A DNA stretch of 64,000 nt, taken from positions 35,400-99,399 of the forward strand of contig JAEOSU010000067.1 in assembly GCA_016840165.1 (NCBI GenBank), given 5' to 3'. The position numbers were made by a program, and so were the translations under genes. Shown piece after piece: positions 54,289 to 61,781 of the stretch; the first letter of the stretch is position 1; the number at the start of each line of letters is the position of its first letter. Below the pieces are notes generated by a model that was not told the origin of the DNA, did no database searches, and worked only from the letters and a program-made list of their open reading frames with translations. The DNA comes from Promethearchaeota archaeon. Its GTDB lineage: Archaea > Asgardarchaeota > Lokiarchaeia > Sigyniarchaeales > SOKP01.

Positions 54289-54588
54289 CTAACCACCTAT
54301 AGCTTTCTTACCATTACTTTTTTTTAATTCATACATAATAACGTTTTTAATTTGATCAAGATAACACTCCCGCAGAGCAGGTTGATTTTTCATGGCCTTA
54401 TAAAGAGTGATAATTCGAGTTCTGGCTAATGTTATTCTCTCCTTAGATAAATGAAGATAACTTTTATTATTTGGACCTAAGATTGTCAGAACTGCATCTT
54501 TAAAATCAGGCTTGGTTTCTAGATGATCATCTTGCATCATCTCGTCTAATATGAACCTCTTATTACTATTCTCATCACATATAGCCAT
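54289..54588 (-). CDS. Small helical protein directly upstream of the giant gene
   Basis: The protein has 99 residues, no signal peptide and no membrane segment. The sequence is mixed charged with a helical C-terminal half (HLSKERITLARTRIITLYKA, then LDQIKNVIMYELKK). Its TAG stop is immediately followed by the ATG of the giant gene, and the giant's Shine-Dalgarno site lies inside its last codons, so the two are translationally coupled. Its start overlaps the stop of a short upstream frame by one base. No family is recognised. The position suits a chaperone, regulator or protective partner of the giant, which is inference from coupling only. Confidence 0.65.
   Translation of the reverse strand: MAICDENSNKRFILDEMMQDDHLETKPDFKDAVLTILGPNNKSYLHLSKERITLARTRIITLYKAMKNQPALRECYLDQIKNVIMYELKKSNGKKAIGG
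54293..54297 (-). promoter_or_regulatory. Shine-Dalgarno site GGTGG of the giant gene
   Basis: GGTGG on the minus strand ends four bases before the giant's ATG and lies within the last codons of the 99-residue gene. This fixes the giant's start and implies translational coupling. Confidence 0.6.
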
Positions 54589-54782
54589 TATTTTCTCATC
54601 TGATTATTTTTTACTATAAATTTTATCTGAATTTTTATAAAGTCAAAATACCTAGTTTCATAAATAGAATTAAAATACTCGAGAATTGAATTTACATAAA
54701 AATTTTCGAATAAATTTAGGATTGAAGCAAAATTACAAGATCTAAAAATAGGCAGCATAGTACATTTCTGCTTTTTTAGCAT
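54588..54782 (-). CDS. Possible 64-residue protein leading the giant operon
   Basis: A short minus-strand frame whose TAA stop overlaps the ATG of the 99-residue gene (TAATG), an arrangement typical of coupled genes. The translation is rich in F, Y, N and I (ENFYVNSILEYFNSIYETRY) with two cysteines near the N-terminus and no recognised motif. The AT-rich composition makes a chance frame possible. Confidence 0.35.
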   Translation of the reverse strand: MLKKQKCTMLPIFRSCNFASILNLFENFYVNSILEYFNSIYETRYFDFIKIQIKFIVKNNQMRK

Positions 54783-54892
54783 AGTTCCAGTGGTTTTTGT
54801 CGAATTTAAGGTAAATTCAAGATTAAAATCTTTTTTAATATAATTAAATTTTCTATTTGTATCATATTTAAATCTTCTTCATCAAAGGGGCG

Positions 54893-54918
54893 GAGATTCC
54901 GAATTTTTTCGGAATCTC
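54893..54918. promoter_or_regulatory. Perfect 11-bp inverted repeat with TTTT loop in the divergent promoter region
   Basis: GAGATTCCGAA and its exact reverse complement TTCGGAATCTC are separated by TTTT. It sits between the minus-strand giant operon and the plus-strand winged-helix gene. It could be an operator for a dimeric regulator or an RNA hairpin. It is more GC-rich than its surroundings. Confidence 0.45.
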
Positions 54919-54971
54919 GAAGAATTTGATAACGAAAAAGTTGCAAGGATCTATAAGCTTAATGATAGGAC

Positions 54972-54979
54972 TTTATATG
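54972..54979 (+). promoter_or_regulatory. TATA box (TTTATATG) of the winged-helix gene
   Basis: The box lies about 100 bases before ATG 55074. A transcription start 25 bases downstream would fall on the first GGGTAACC site, so a protein bound there could block initiation. Confidence 0.4.
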
Positions 54980-54996
54980 CTTCATCATAGATCTAA

Positions 54997-55029
54997 GGGT
55001 AACCATTTTTTCTTTAAATATGGGTAACC
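54997..55029 (+). promoter_or_regulatory. Paired GGGTAACC sites, candidate operator
   Basis: The octamer GGGTAACC occurs at 54997-55004 and again at 55022-55029, 25 bases apart. Its core GGTNACC is a small palindrome. The two copies lie between the TATA box and the start of the winged-helix gene, as expected for an autoregulated repressor. Confidence 0.45.
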
Positions 55030-55073
55030 TCTATTTGATTTAAAACGATAATTTTAATGTCAAAAGTGATGAT

Positions 55074-55475
55074 ATGACAATCAAAGACCAAATTTATTAT
55101 CCCGAAGAACTTAAAACGAATGATCATATAGAGAAAAAAAAAGATAGGAAACAAAGGAGAACACCACAAAAAATCTTCAATTTAAGACGTGAGGATATAT
55201 TATCATATATAATTGTTAAATTTGATGAGATTGGTGATCCTATATACTCCGAAGAGTTAGCAGAATATTTTAACCTCTCAATAAAGCGAATAAATGAGTA
55301 TTTACTTGAGTTGGAAAAAATAAATTTTGTAAAACGTTCCAAAAAGACGTGTCCGATGCCCATATACCCTACTTCAGAAGGAAGGGAGAGTCATTATAGA
55401 AAGGCGTTGGAGTTATTTCCAGAACGCATTCGACCAAAAATTGAACAACAATTAATGTTGAGAAATAATAGATAA
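55074..55475 (+). CDS. Winged-helix DNA-binding regulator
   Basis: The protein has 133 residues. A basic N-terminal arm (IEKKKDRKQRRTPQK) precedes a winged helix-turn-helix at about residues 40-105: REDILSYIIVKFDEIGDPIY, then SEELAEYFNLSIKRINEYLL as helix-turn-helix and a wing around VKRSKKTCPMPIYPTSEGRE. The C-terminus is a short helix. It is divergent from the giant operon and has paired GGGTAACC sites in its leader, so autoregulation and control of the giant operon are plausible inferences. It is followed after 76 bp by the 612-residue duplicated protein on the same strand. Confidence 0.72.
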   Translation: MTIKDQIYYPEELKTNDHIEKKKDRKQRRTPQKIFNLRREDILSYIIVKFDEIGDPIYSEELAEYFNLSIKRINEYLLELEKINFVKRSKKTCPMPIYPTSEGRESHYRKALELFPERIRPKIEQQLMLRNNR

Positions 55476-55551
55476 ATAATAACCCTGCATTAAATGAGAA
55501 ATTACTATATGAAGAAAAAATTAATTATGAAGATATTAGTTGAGGTAGAAA

Positions 55552-57390
55552 ATGGCAGAAACAGACAAGATTCGTTTTGAAATCCCTGATAAAATCAAAT
55601 TCGAAATTATCAAGAATTTAAAGCTACTCATTTTAAAATTAAAAAGTAATTATGAGGTATACTCGTTTGTTCAACTAAAATCATTATTATATAAATCCCC
55701 TTATAATGGTTATTTAGATAATCTGTTAAAGAATATATTAAGACAATATCAAAATAGAATTAATTTAGACTGGTTGAAAAATCATTTTAATATTGTTTTA
55801 GCGATTATGGATTATTTGATGGGAGGGAACCTAACTGCTATTGCAACAGAATTCAACCATAGTCGTAGGTATATTAGGAACATTGCGAGGATTATAATTT
55901 CTGATAAATCTGAATATGCGATTCGGTTTAATCCCTTTGGCACTAGAAATGCAGGAATCAGAGAACATTTTGTTAAGAGTTATGCTGAATGTGTAATAAA
56001 TAAAAAGCTAACTCCTGAAAATTTCAAGAATTTGTTAAATGAACAACTTCAAGCGCTAAAGTCATATTATAAAAGAAAGTTTAATTTAGCAAATAGGAAA
56101 AAATTAATTTCTTTATTTATGAATTATAAGATTCAGCCAGAATTTATTAGTTGGATTTATGGATTAAATAATTCAGAATATGAAAGCGTATATAAAGAGT
56201 TATTTTTAGATGATATAAAAAAAGATGCTGTTATTGGGATTTGTGAAACGGTTAATAAACAGAATGAAATCCTGAAATATATAATATATTCCTTAATTGA
56301 AAATATTAACTTAAATCCTATGATGATTGCGAAATCTGCAGGGATTTCTTATGATAGAGTTCGAGATATTGGGAATATTCTGAGTAAAAATGTGAATCCA
56401 GTTACTAAAAGCTCCTTTTTAAATTATGATGAAAGGTTCTCATTTAAATATAAAAATTTTACTGGGGCATCAAAAAGAATTCATCCTACCTATAATAAGT
56501 ATATGACAATTTTACCTAGCAAAGAACAAGATGATATAATCTCTGAATTGACTAAATTAATTGAAAAATTTCATAATAAATACAATACTGAATATAAATT
56601 ACGGGATTTACTTAACTCTAATTTTAACTACTTTACAAACCAAGTGGAAAATGATCTAATTAAAAACCAACAAGAAATATTTGAAAACCTGAAACGAATC
56701 TCCATTAAACATCCTAGAGCAGATTTCGATTTCGTATTAAGTTTTTTGAGGATTATCATTGACATAAAGGATTGTCTTTTTGGAGGTGATATAGCTTCAA
56801 TATCAAAGAGATATAAAACGGGTTTTCATTATATACGGACTATTGCCAGAAAAATAATTTCAGACAATTCAATATATAATAAAAGATTCTATAATCCACG
56901 TAATAGCCAACAGATGCTCTTATGTACTGCTGATAATATTTTTAACGATGTTATCAATGAGAAATCATTTGAACATTTGATCAATCCCCAGTTTCAAGAT
57001 TTAATGAATGAATTTCGTAAAAAAGAAGGAATTAAAAGGGGATATGCTTTGTTCAAATCAAGATCTTTCCTTATTGACCCTATGTTCGGAAATTGGATAA
57101 GAAATCTGCCGAAAGACAAGCTAACTAACGTTTTAGAGGGATATCACTCAATAATGAATAAAGAAGAAATATTGAATTTATGTTATGACATTAATAAGAA
57201 TTTAGAGATATTGAAGTATATAATATATTCAATTATAAACTCAACTGATAATCTTACAGAGATTTCCGAGGTTGCTGGGAAATCAGTAGGAAGTGTTCAA
57301 AGAGCTGCTCGTTCTTTAGCTTCTAATTATAGTAAGACAACAAATAAATTCTATTTATTAGATTATAAAAGACGTTTTTCTAAAAATTAA
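55552..57390 (+). CDS. Internally duplicated protein with repeated helix-turn-helix segments
   Basis: The 612-residue protein is two homologous halves, about 10-298 and 321-610. Matching landmarks are YLMGG / CLFGG, YIRNIARIIISD / YIRTIARKIISD, EILKYIIYSLI / EILKYIIYSII and FLNYDERFS / LLDYKRRFS. Each half holds two HTH-like stretches: LTAIATEFNHSRRYIRNIAR (94-113) and MIAKSAGISYDRVRDIGNIL (257-276) in the first, IASISKRYKTGFHYIRTIAR (414-433) and ISEVAGKSVGSVQRAARSLA (571-590) in the second. The protein is basic and all-helical, with no enzyme motif seen. A GAGGT Shine-Dalgarno site lies 5 bases before the ATG. It is probably a DNA-binding protein; the family is not recognised. Confidence 0.75.
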   Translation: MAETDKIRFEIPDKIKFEIIKNLKLLILKLKSNYEVYSFVQLKSLLYKSPYNGYLDNLLKNILRQYQNRINLDWLKNHFNIVLAIMDYLMGGNLTAIATEFNHSRRYIRNIARIIISDKSEYAIRFNPFGTRNAGIREHFVKSYAECVINKKLTPENFKNLLNEQLQALKSYYKRKFNLANRKKLISLFMNYKIQPEFISWIYGLNNSEYESVYKELFLDDIKKDAVIGICETVNKQNEILKYIIYSLIENINLNPMMIAKSAGISYDRVRDIGNILSKNVNPVTKSSFLNYDERFSFKYKNFTGASKRIHPTYNKYMTILPSKEQDDIISELTKLIEKFHNKYNTEYKLRDLLNSNFNYFTNQVENDLIKNQQEIFENLKRISIKHPRADFDFVLSFLRIIIDIKDCLFGGDIASISKRYKTGFHYIRTIARKIISDNSIYNKRFYNPRNSQQMLLCTADNIFNDVINEKSFEHLINPQFQDLMNEFRKKEGIKRGYALFKSRSFLIDPMFGNWIRNLPKDKLTNVLEGYHSIMNKEEILNLCYDINKNLEILKYIIYSIINSTDNLTEISEVAGKSVGSVQRAARSLASNYSKTTNKFYLLDYKRRFSKN

Positions 57391-57442
57391 AAATAACTTA
57401 CTTAGAATAACTCAGATAAAGGTATTCATTTTCTTATAAATA

Positions 57443-57463
57443 GCATCTAGCCATGATAGATGC
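57443..57463 (+). terminator. Hairpin downstream of the duplicated HTH gene
   Basis: GCATCTA and TAGATGC pair perfectly around a 7-base loop, followed six bases later by TTTTT. The position 53 bases after the stop codon suits a transcript end. Archaeal termination usually needs only the T run, so the hairpin may have another role. Confidence 0.4.
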
Positions 57464-57647
57464 CATTGTTTTTAAATTGATTTTAGTTTATCTTTTTATT
57501 TTTGCGTTTAATTTTTATCATATTCTTATTTTTCCCTATATCATATTTTCTTTTTTCTTTAAATATTCAGAATTTAACTATCACAAAAAAGTTTAAAAAC
57601 AAGATAAGTTATATTGTTGCATTAGGAAAGATAAAACCCAAACCCAT

Positions 57648-57766
57648 GACTCCTATCAGACACCCTGGATTTTTGTCTTTTGGTAGTGTAAATTCTTACA
57701 CGCTGATTTCGCCCTTCTCCCCCTATGTTAGTTTGGACCTTCCATTAGGTCTTGCTGATAGGAGTC
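57648..57766. repeat. 119-bp element with perfect 12-bp terminal inverted repeats
   Basis: GACTCCTATCAG at the left end is exactly complementary to CTGATAGGAGTC at the right end, enclosing 95 bases. Inside are two more stems: GTGTAA/TTACAC around ATTC, and GACC/GGTC around eight bases. It is clearly more GC-rich than its surroundings. It could be a miniature transposable element, an insertion-sequence remnant, or a structured RNA with a closing stem and two inner hairpins. No obvious target-site duplication is visible in the flanks. Confidence 0.55.
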
Positions 57767-57824
57767 GCCTATTTCAAATAAAAGAGAATACGCTTACATC
57801 ACAATATTAAAGAAAATAATTGAC

Positions 57825-58001
57825 ATGATATGTCCAAGCTGTAATAATAACCATTCGTACTTCTCTAAAAAAGCACGGGTCTTTAAATGTAGAGATTGTA
57901 GGTCGATATTTACCCAAAATAATAATTTTGTTATAAGACAAGATTTAGCACTTTACCTAAACTGTAATTCTCAAACATCAAAGAATATTGATATACTCTA
58001 A
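57825..58001 (+). CDS. 58-residue transposase-type zinc-ribbon protein or remnant
   Basis: The frame starts MICPSCNNNHSYFSKKARVF and continues with KCRDCRSIF, giving a CPxC...C-x2-C zinc ribbon spaced as in the N-terminal ribbon of IS1595-type and related transposases. The remaining 28 residues have no further match and the protein stops. It may be the truncated 5' end of a transposase gene or a stand-alone ribbon protein. It lies 58 bp after the inverted-repeat element, which would fit a decayed insertion sequence. Confidence 0.5.
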   Translation: MICPSCNNNHSYFSKKARVFKCRDCRSIFTQNNNFVIRQDLALYLNCNSQTSKNIDIL

Positions 58002-58128
58002 AATGATTGTTATACAGAACAAATCAATTCTTAAAAATCTTTAGTTAAATTGACAATTTTCAATTTAATATTGCTTAATATTAATCAATCAATATAAAAA
58101 ATTATAGAAATTGATGAAAATATTTATA

Positions 58129-58150
58129 AATATATTATCCATAATATATT
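58129..58150. promoter_or_regulatory. 22-bp palindrome upstream of the DUF4238 gene
   Basis: AATATATTAT and ATAATATATT are exact reverse complements around a central CC, about 80 bases before the ATG at 58233. A direct repeat ATTATAGAAATT occurs at 58101-58112 and 58148-58159. It is a candidate operator, although the all-AT arms are less informative than mixed sequence. Confidence 0.3.
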
Positions 58151-58232
58151 ATAGAAATTAAAAGCAAATTTCCCAATTTTACTTTCTAAAAAAACATTAA
58201 ATCTATTTGAATTTACTTATCAAGTTAATATA

Positions 58233-59246
58233 ATGAAAAAAAAAGAAAAAAAAATAGTTAAAAGATCACATACTTGTCCTGTAGTTTATCTTCAGAATTT
58301 CTCTAAAATAACACCAAAATATTATGAAAAATTAAAAAATTTTAATGCTAAAACCTATCGAAAACCAAACAGAAATGAATTCATGATTTATGCCCATGAT
58401 AAATTAAACAATTTAGAGATCTTTAATACTTCTTTACAAAATATTGGGATTAGGAAAGATTTTTATTCGAAACGAGTAGAGAGCTATGTAAGAGTTCTCG
58501 AATCTAGAGTTGGGAAACAATTTAGAAAGGTTCGCGATATGACAATATCAACTTTTATAAATCCCTATCCAGTATTTCGTTTTATTATGTCCCAATTAAT
58601 ACGGACCCCTAAATTTCAAGAAAAAATACGAAAAGATCAAATTTATTTAAAAGAAATGGATGAAGAAGATTTTCGAGAATCAATCATGAGGGGTTTGCTC
58701 GTTCAGAAACCGACTGAAGTGACGCCTAAATCTTTGAAAAGGATTCATGAAGATTTTATCATGAACAATTTGCTTGAAACTATATGCAAATGGTCTACTA
58801 TCACATTAGCTAGCAATAATACAAATATTCCATTCATCACTTCAGATAGCCCTGTCGTGTATAATAATGCAGAATTCTTACCTTCTTATTTGAATAAAGA
58901 AAAACGAATAGAATTTTCAATGATTTTTAATCAGCATACTACTTTTTACTTTCCAATCGATCCCAGGTTTGCTTTTATAATCAATAAATTCAATAACCAA
59001 AAAATAGAACCGACAATAATTGATGAAGAAGTTTTTGATACTGAACTTGTAATGACCATGAATATGCTTGAATATCAATATTCTGAAAGATTTATATATT
59101 TAAGAGAAGACAATGAAGAATTAGTTAAAAAAATCCGAGAAAAATGTGGTAATGTCTTTAATATAGATTATCAATCTATGGAGTATTCTTATAACGTGAT
59201 GAAGGAAGAAATAGAGAAGAGTGTTAATTCAACTAAGGATAAATGA
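58233..59246 (+). CDS. DUF4238-family protein
   Basis: The protein has 337 residues. RSHTCPVVYLQNFS at residues 11-24 corresponds to the HxxPxxYLxxF opening of DUF4238. FITSDSPVVY (201-210) and FYFPIDPRFAFII (238-250) match the family's TSDxPV and PLxP blocks. The N-terminus is very lysine-rich. DUF4238 proteins have no settled biochemical role; they are scattered and often sit with mobile or defence genes, as here. No membrane segments are present. The start ATG is followed by a lysine run with no Shine-Dalgarno site, so the exact start is somewhat uncertain. Confidence 0.72.
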   Translation: MKKKEKKIVKRSHTCPVVYLQNFSKITPKYYEKLKNFNAKTYRKPNRNEFMIYAHDKLNNLEIFNTSLQNIGIRKDFYSKRVESYVRVLESRVGKQFRKVRDMTISTFINPYPVFRFIMSQLIRTPKFQEKIRKDQIYLKEMDEEDFRESIMRGLLVQKPTEVTPKSLKRIHEDFIMNNLLETICKWSTITLASNNTNIPFITSDSPVVYNNAEFLPSYLNKEKRIEFSMIFNQHTTFYFPIDPRFAFIINKFNNQKIEPTIIDEEVFDTELVMTMNMLEYQYSERFIYLREDNEELVKKIREKCGNVFNIDYQSMEYSYNVMKEEIEKSVNSTKDK

Positions 59247-59261
59247 AATCTAAAAATAAGG

Positions 59262-59396
59262 ATGATATATAAAGAGAGAATAAAAGATTTAACCGATCAA
59301 ATGAGAGAAGAATGGATCAATATGGGAGCGTCCAAAAGCGAATTTGCTTTTCAAAGGTTTAATAAAACATTAACTATTATTTCAAAATCGTTATAA
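59262..59396 (+). CDS. Possible 44-residue small protein downstream of DUF4238
   Basis: The frame starts 15 bp after the DUF4238 stop and reads MIYKERIKDLTDQMREEWIN in its first half, then a mixed hydrophobic-basic tail ending SKSL. The composition looks protein-like (alternating charged and hydrophobic residues, one helix), but there is no properly spaced ribosome binding site. It could be a small partner of the upstream gene or a chance frame. Confidence 0.35.
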   Translation: MIYKERIKDLTDQMREEWINMGASKSEFAFQRFNKTLTIISKSL

Positions 59397-59470
59397 AAAT
59401 TTACTTTCCTCTTACGCCCAAATAATATCTCATTAAAGGCTTTATTGGGATTTTATTGATCTTATTAACT

Positions 59471-60481
59471 TTAATCTTTTCTTTTTTCAAAATATTTATG
59501 TATATCATCAGGGGTTAAATCGCCCTTTGCTATTTTACTCAGTATAATAAATAAATTTCTTATGTCTCCTGCTCTTCTTGGATTCAACTTTCTTACAAAC
59601 TCAACGAATAATTCAATATCCTTTTTTCGACTCTCATCTTCCCATATTTTCTGATATTTAGGGGCGATATCTTTGAAAAATTCTTTTAAAATATCAATCC
59701 TGAATTGATCCTCTTTAATCTTATTTGGGTCAAGGACGTACATTATAGCTGAGTCTTTTAATTTTTTACTCACTTTATTAAAAGATCTAATTTTCTTAAT
59801 AGAATGAGTAGCTACTATTTTATCAAATTCAAATATAATAGTTAGACGTTCAAATAGTTCCATATCAGCTCCTTTGAATAATATTTCTTGAATATTGATT
59901 TCTTTAGTTTTGGAAGCTAATAATTTTAGTACTAATACTTGCAAAATTGGAATTGCAATACTTAATCTATTGTAAAGATTCAACGCTATTTTTTGTTTTA
60001 TTTCTTTAGAAATTAACCGAGGACTGAAAAATTGAGATTGTCCAGGTGCAATAGTTAAATACAAGAAATAATTACGCCAATAAGAAAGACTCTCTTCTCT
60101 CTGTATTTGATCTCCAAACTTATACCATTCCTTTTTATAAATATTATCTGTAGATAGATCAAAATTATCAAAATCTATTTTGATATATTTCTTAAAATGT
60201 TCTTGTAAGATTTTCACATTCCCTGATGCCGGAAATGTTAAAAAACTGGAAACAGCTAATTTTCTTGGATGCCGGAACAATTTTTTTAGTTCTTTGGGCT
60301 TTGGTGTGTTGTAATTCCCTATTATGAAAAATGCAGTTGCAAGTTCTTCATATGCGGTAATAAAGAGAAAACATCCACGAGACCACTTGTTCTGATTGAT
60401 TAAGATATTTGCATCAATAAATAAATCAACGATATTTTCCATACATAATCTTAATCCCATTTGCCACTCTTTTAATTCCAT
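59471..60481 (-). CDS. AbiV-like HEPN family protein
   Basis: The protein has 336 residues from the ATG at 60481; an in-frame GTG three codons earlier (60490) is the alternative. The N-terminal 90 residues resemble the AbiV HEPN domain: CMENIVDLFIDANILIN, then GCFLFITAYEELATAFFII in place of the AEELGKAxxL helix, then LFRHPRKLAVSSF in place of the FRDHKxKL block. AbiV of Lactococcus causes abortive phage infection by shutting off translation. The rest of the protein is helical and lysine-rich and is not recognised. It is cytosolic. The gene stands near DUF4238 and the CRISPR loci, which supports a defence role by context. Confidence 0.62.
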   Translation of the reverse strand: MELKEWQMGLRLCMENIVDLFIDANILINQNKWSRGCFLFITAYEELATAFFIIGNYNTPKPKELKKLFRHPRKLAVSSFLTFPASGNVKILQEHFKKYIKIDFDNFDLSTDNIYKKEWYKFGDQIQREESLSYWRNYFLYLTIAPGQSQFFSPRLISKEIKQKIALNLYNRLSIAIPILQVLVLKLLASKTKEINIQEILFKGADMELFERLTIIFEFDKIVATHSIKKIRSFNKVSKKLKDSAIMYVLDPNKIKEDQFRIDILKEFFKDIAPKYQKIWEDESRKKDIELFVEFVRKLNPRRAGDIRNLFIILSKIAKGDLTPDDIHKYFEKRKD

Positions 60482-60578
60482 TGTATTCACTTTTAATTTT
60501 ACAAATCTGAATTAATTTCTTCCTTTAACCTCTTAAAGATTAATTAAATATTAAAATTTAATTATGAATCCTACACTC

Positions 60579-61257
60579 TTATTTCCTTCTCGTAGAATAT
60601 TTTAAAACAGAGATGGGATGAACTTGAGTAAAGTTGGCAACGATACCTCTATCTATTAAAATAATTTTAATTACAAGTTGATCTCTTTTTACAACCAAAT
60701 GATATTCAGTACATTTATTAATGATTTTCAGTAAGATTTCTTTTTTTTTTTGCCATCAGAGAATATTCTCGTTCTCGCACGGTAGATTCAATCCAAATTT
60801 GATAGGGAGTCCAATTTTTGGTGGTTGCGGGTCTTACTAACAGAATATTATTTTTTCTTTTCCATTTTATATAATTATTAGGATTTGATTTCATTTTGAA
60901 GATTAAGGTCCTAAAAATGATATTAAAAATTAAAATTATTAGACCTATGATTGTTAGATTAACTCCAAAAATAAGATTATTTTTTTCGAAAAATATTAGA
61001 CCAAATAATAAAAGAAAGGATATACCAAGTACAAGAATTAAAAAATTAATTAAGTAAGACAATCTTAATATATTACGATACCATCCCCAAATTTTAAATT
61101 CATGCCTACAGCTTTTACAAGTTGGGACGTCAAATGCATAAATTCTACTTGTTATGAATTTATGTCTAATATCCATAATAGAATATTTATGATTATAGAA
61201 GTCTAAAGTCTTAGTATCGCATTTAACACATTTAAGCATACGATTTTCGAGTTCCAT
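60579..61257 (-). CDS. Zinc-ribbon membrane protein with a probable frameshift at an A11 run
   Basis: The uninterrupted frame (60718-61257) gives 179 residues. It has a ribbon with two CxxC pairs (LKCVKCDTK near residue 9 and TCKSCRHEF near 46), two membrane helices at about 68-90 and 94-116, and a basic tail ending in MAKKKRNLTENH. The tail crosses a run of 11 A (minus strand, 60741-60751). Removing one A would continue the frame for about 50 more residues (EILLKIINKCTEYHLVVKRD and onward) to a stop at 60579. The extension has normal protein composition, so I annotate the longer gene. The cause may be an assembly homopolymer error, a recent mutation or transcriptional slippage. The function is unknown. 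Confidence 0.6.
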
Positions 61258-61766
61258 TTATAAAAGCCTTCTAAATTGATTTTTTTTGTCTTATAATGAT
61301 TATTATTTTTAAAATAATTTATTATTTACCATTTTTTTTTTATTAATTAGGGTCTTGTTATTCGTAATCTACAACTCCCATCTAGTTTAAATCAAGTTGA
61401 AATTTTAAATACACTTGATGGTTAGAAAAAGCGAGAAGTGTGAACAAGCCAGAAGGGAGTTAATCTAACAAACTCTCAATAAAATTTGCAGGACGCGGGA
61501 TTTTAGCGATCTTAGAAGTAGGACGTATGTCGTACTTGCTCATTTATGGCTCCACATAAAAGAAGAAGAAGAGAATCTATTCAAAGCTGAAGAATGGTCG
61601 AATCCTGCATGTAGGGATGAGTTAATAAAAAAAATTGAGGGATTTTTAATTACACATATACGGTAATCTAATAATTTTGCCTTAGACAGACCTTACTTTG
61701 TTATTTTTCCTAATTTCTCTTCTGGTACTTTATCTTCTTCTCCTGATAATGTAAGAAGATATTCCG
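61258..61766. other. Region of gene remnants before the CRISPR arrays
   Basis: No intact gene is seen. It holds a plus-strand frame broken by one stop codon and the 3' end of a minus-strand gene that runs into the first array; both are listed separately. The first 110 bp are AT-rich and presumably contain the promoter of the minus-strand zinc-ribbon gene. Confidence 0.5.
61418..61666 (+). pseudogene. Small gene broken by an in-frame TAA
   Basis: From ATG 61418 the frame reads MVRKSEKCEQARRELI, then TAA, and continues in the same frame for 65 codons with normal composition, including LAHLWLHIKEEEENLFKAEE and NPACRDELIKKIEGFLITHI, to a TAA at 61664. No start codon follows the internal stop. 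A single substitution in a codon such as CAA or GAA would account for the stop. The intact product would be about 82 residues; no family is recognised. Confidence 0.35.
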
Positions 61767-61781
61767 TCGCGTGGATAATAT
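61693..61781 (-). pseudogene. C-terminal remnant of a gene fused to the end of CRISPR array 1
   Basis: On the minus strand the sequence outside the array encodes TEYLLTLSGEEDKVPEEKLG and ends GKITK before a stop. It has the look of a real protein C-terminus. The frame stays open upstream through the partial repeat and most of the first spacer. The true 5' part of the gene is missing, so the array's distal end appears to have been joined into, or to have replaced, a coding gene. Confidence 0.35.

Larger units (their letters stand above)
57391..57824. other. 434-bp region without a gene, holding a hairpin and an inverted-repeat-bounded element
   Basis: It contains a 7-bp hairpin just downstream of the 612-residue gene and a 119-bp element with perfect 12-bp inverted ends. 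A 102-codon open frame across it has an abrupt composition change where it crosses the inverted-repeat element and is not accepted as a gene. Confidence 0.5.

Noticed and set aside
57502..57810. 102-codon plus-strand open frame
   Set aside because: It crosses the 119-bp inverted-repeat element and its composition changes abruptly there. The element explains the open frame better than a gene does.
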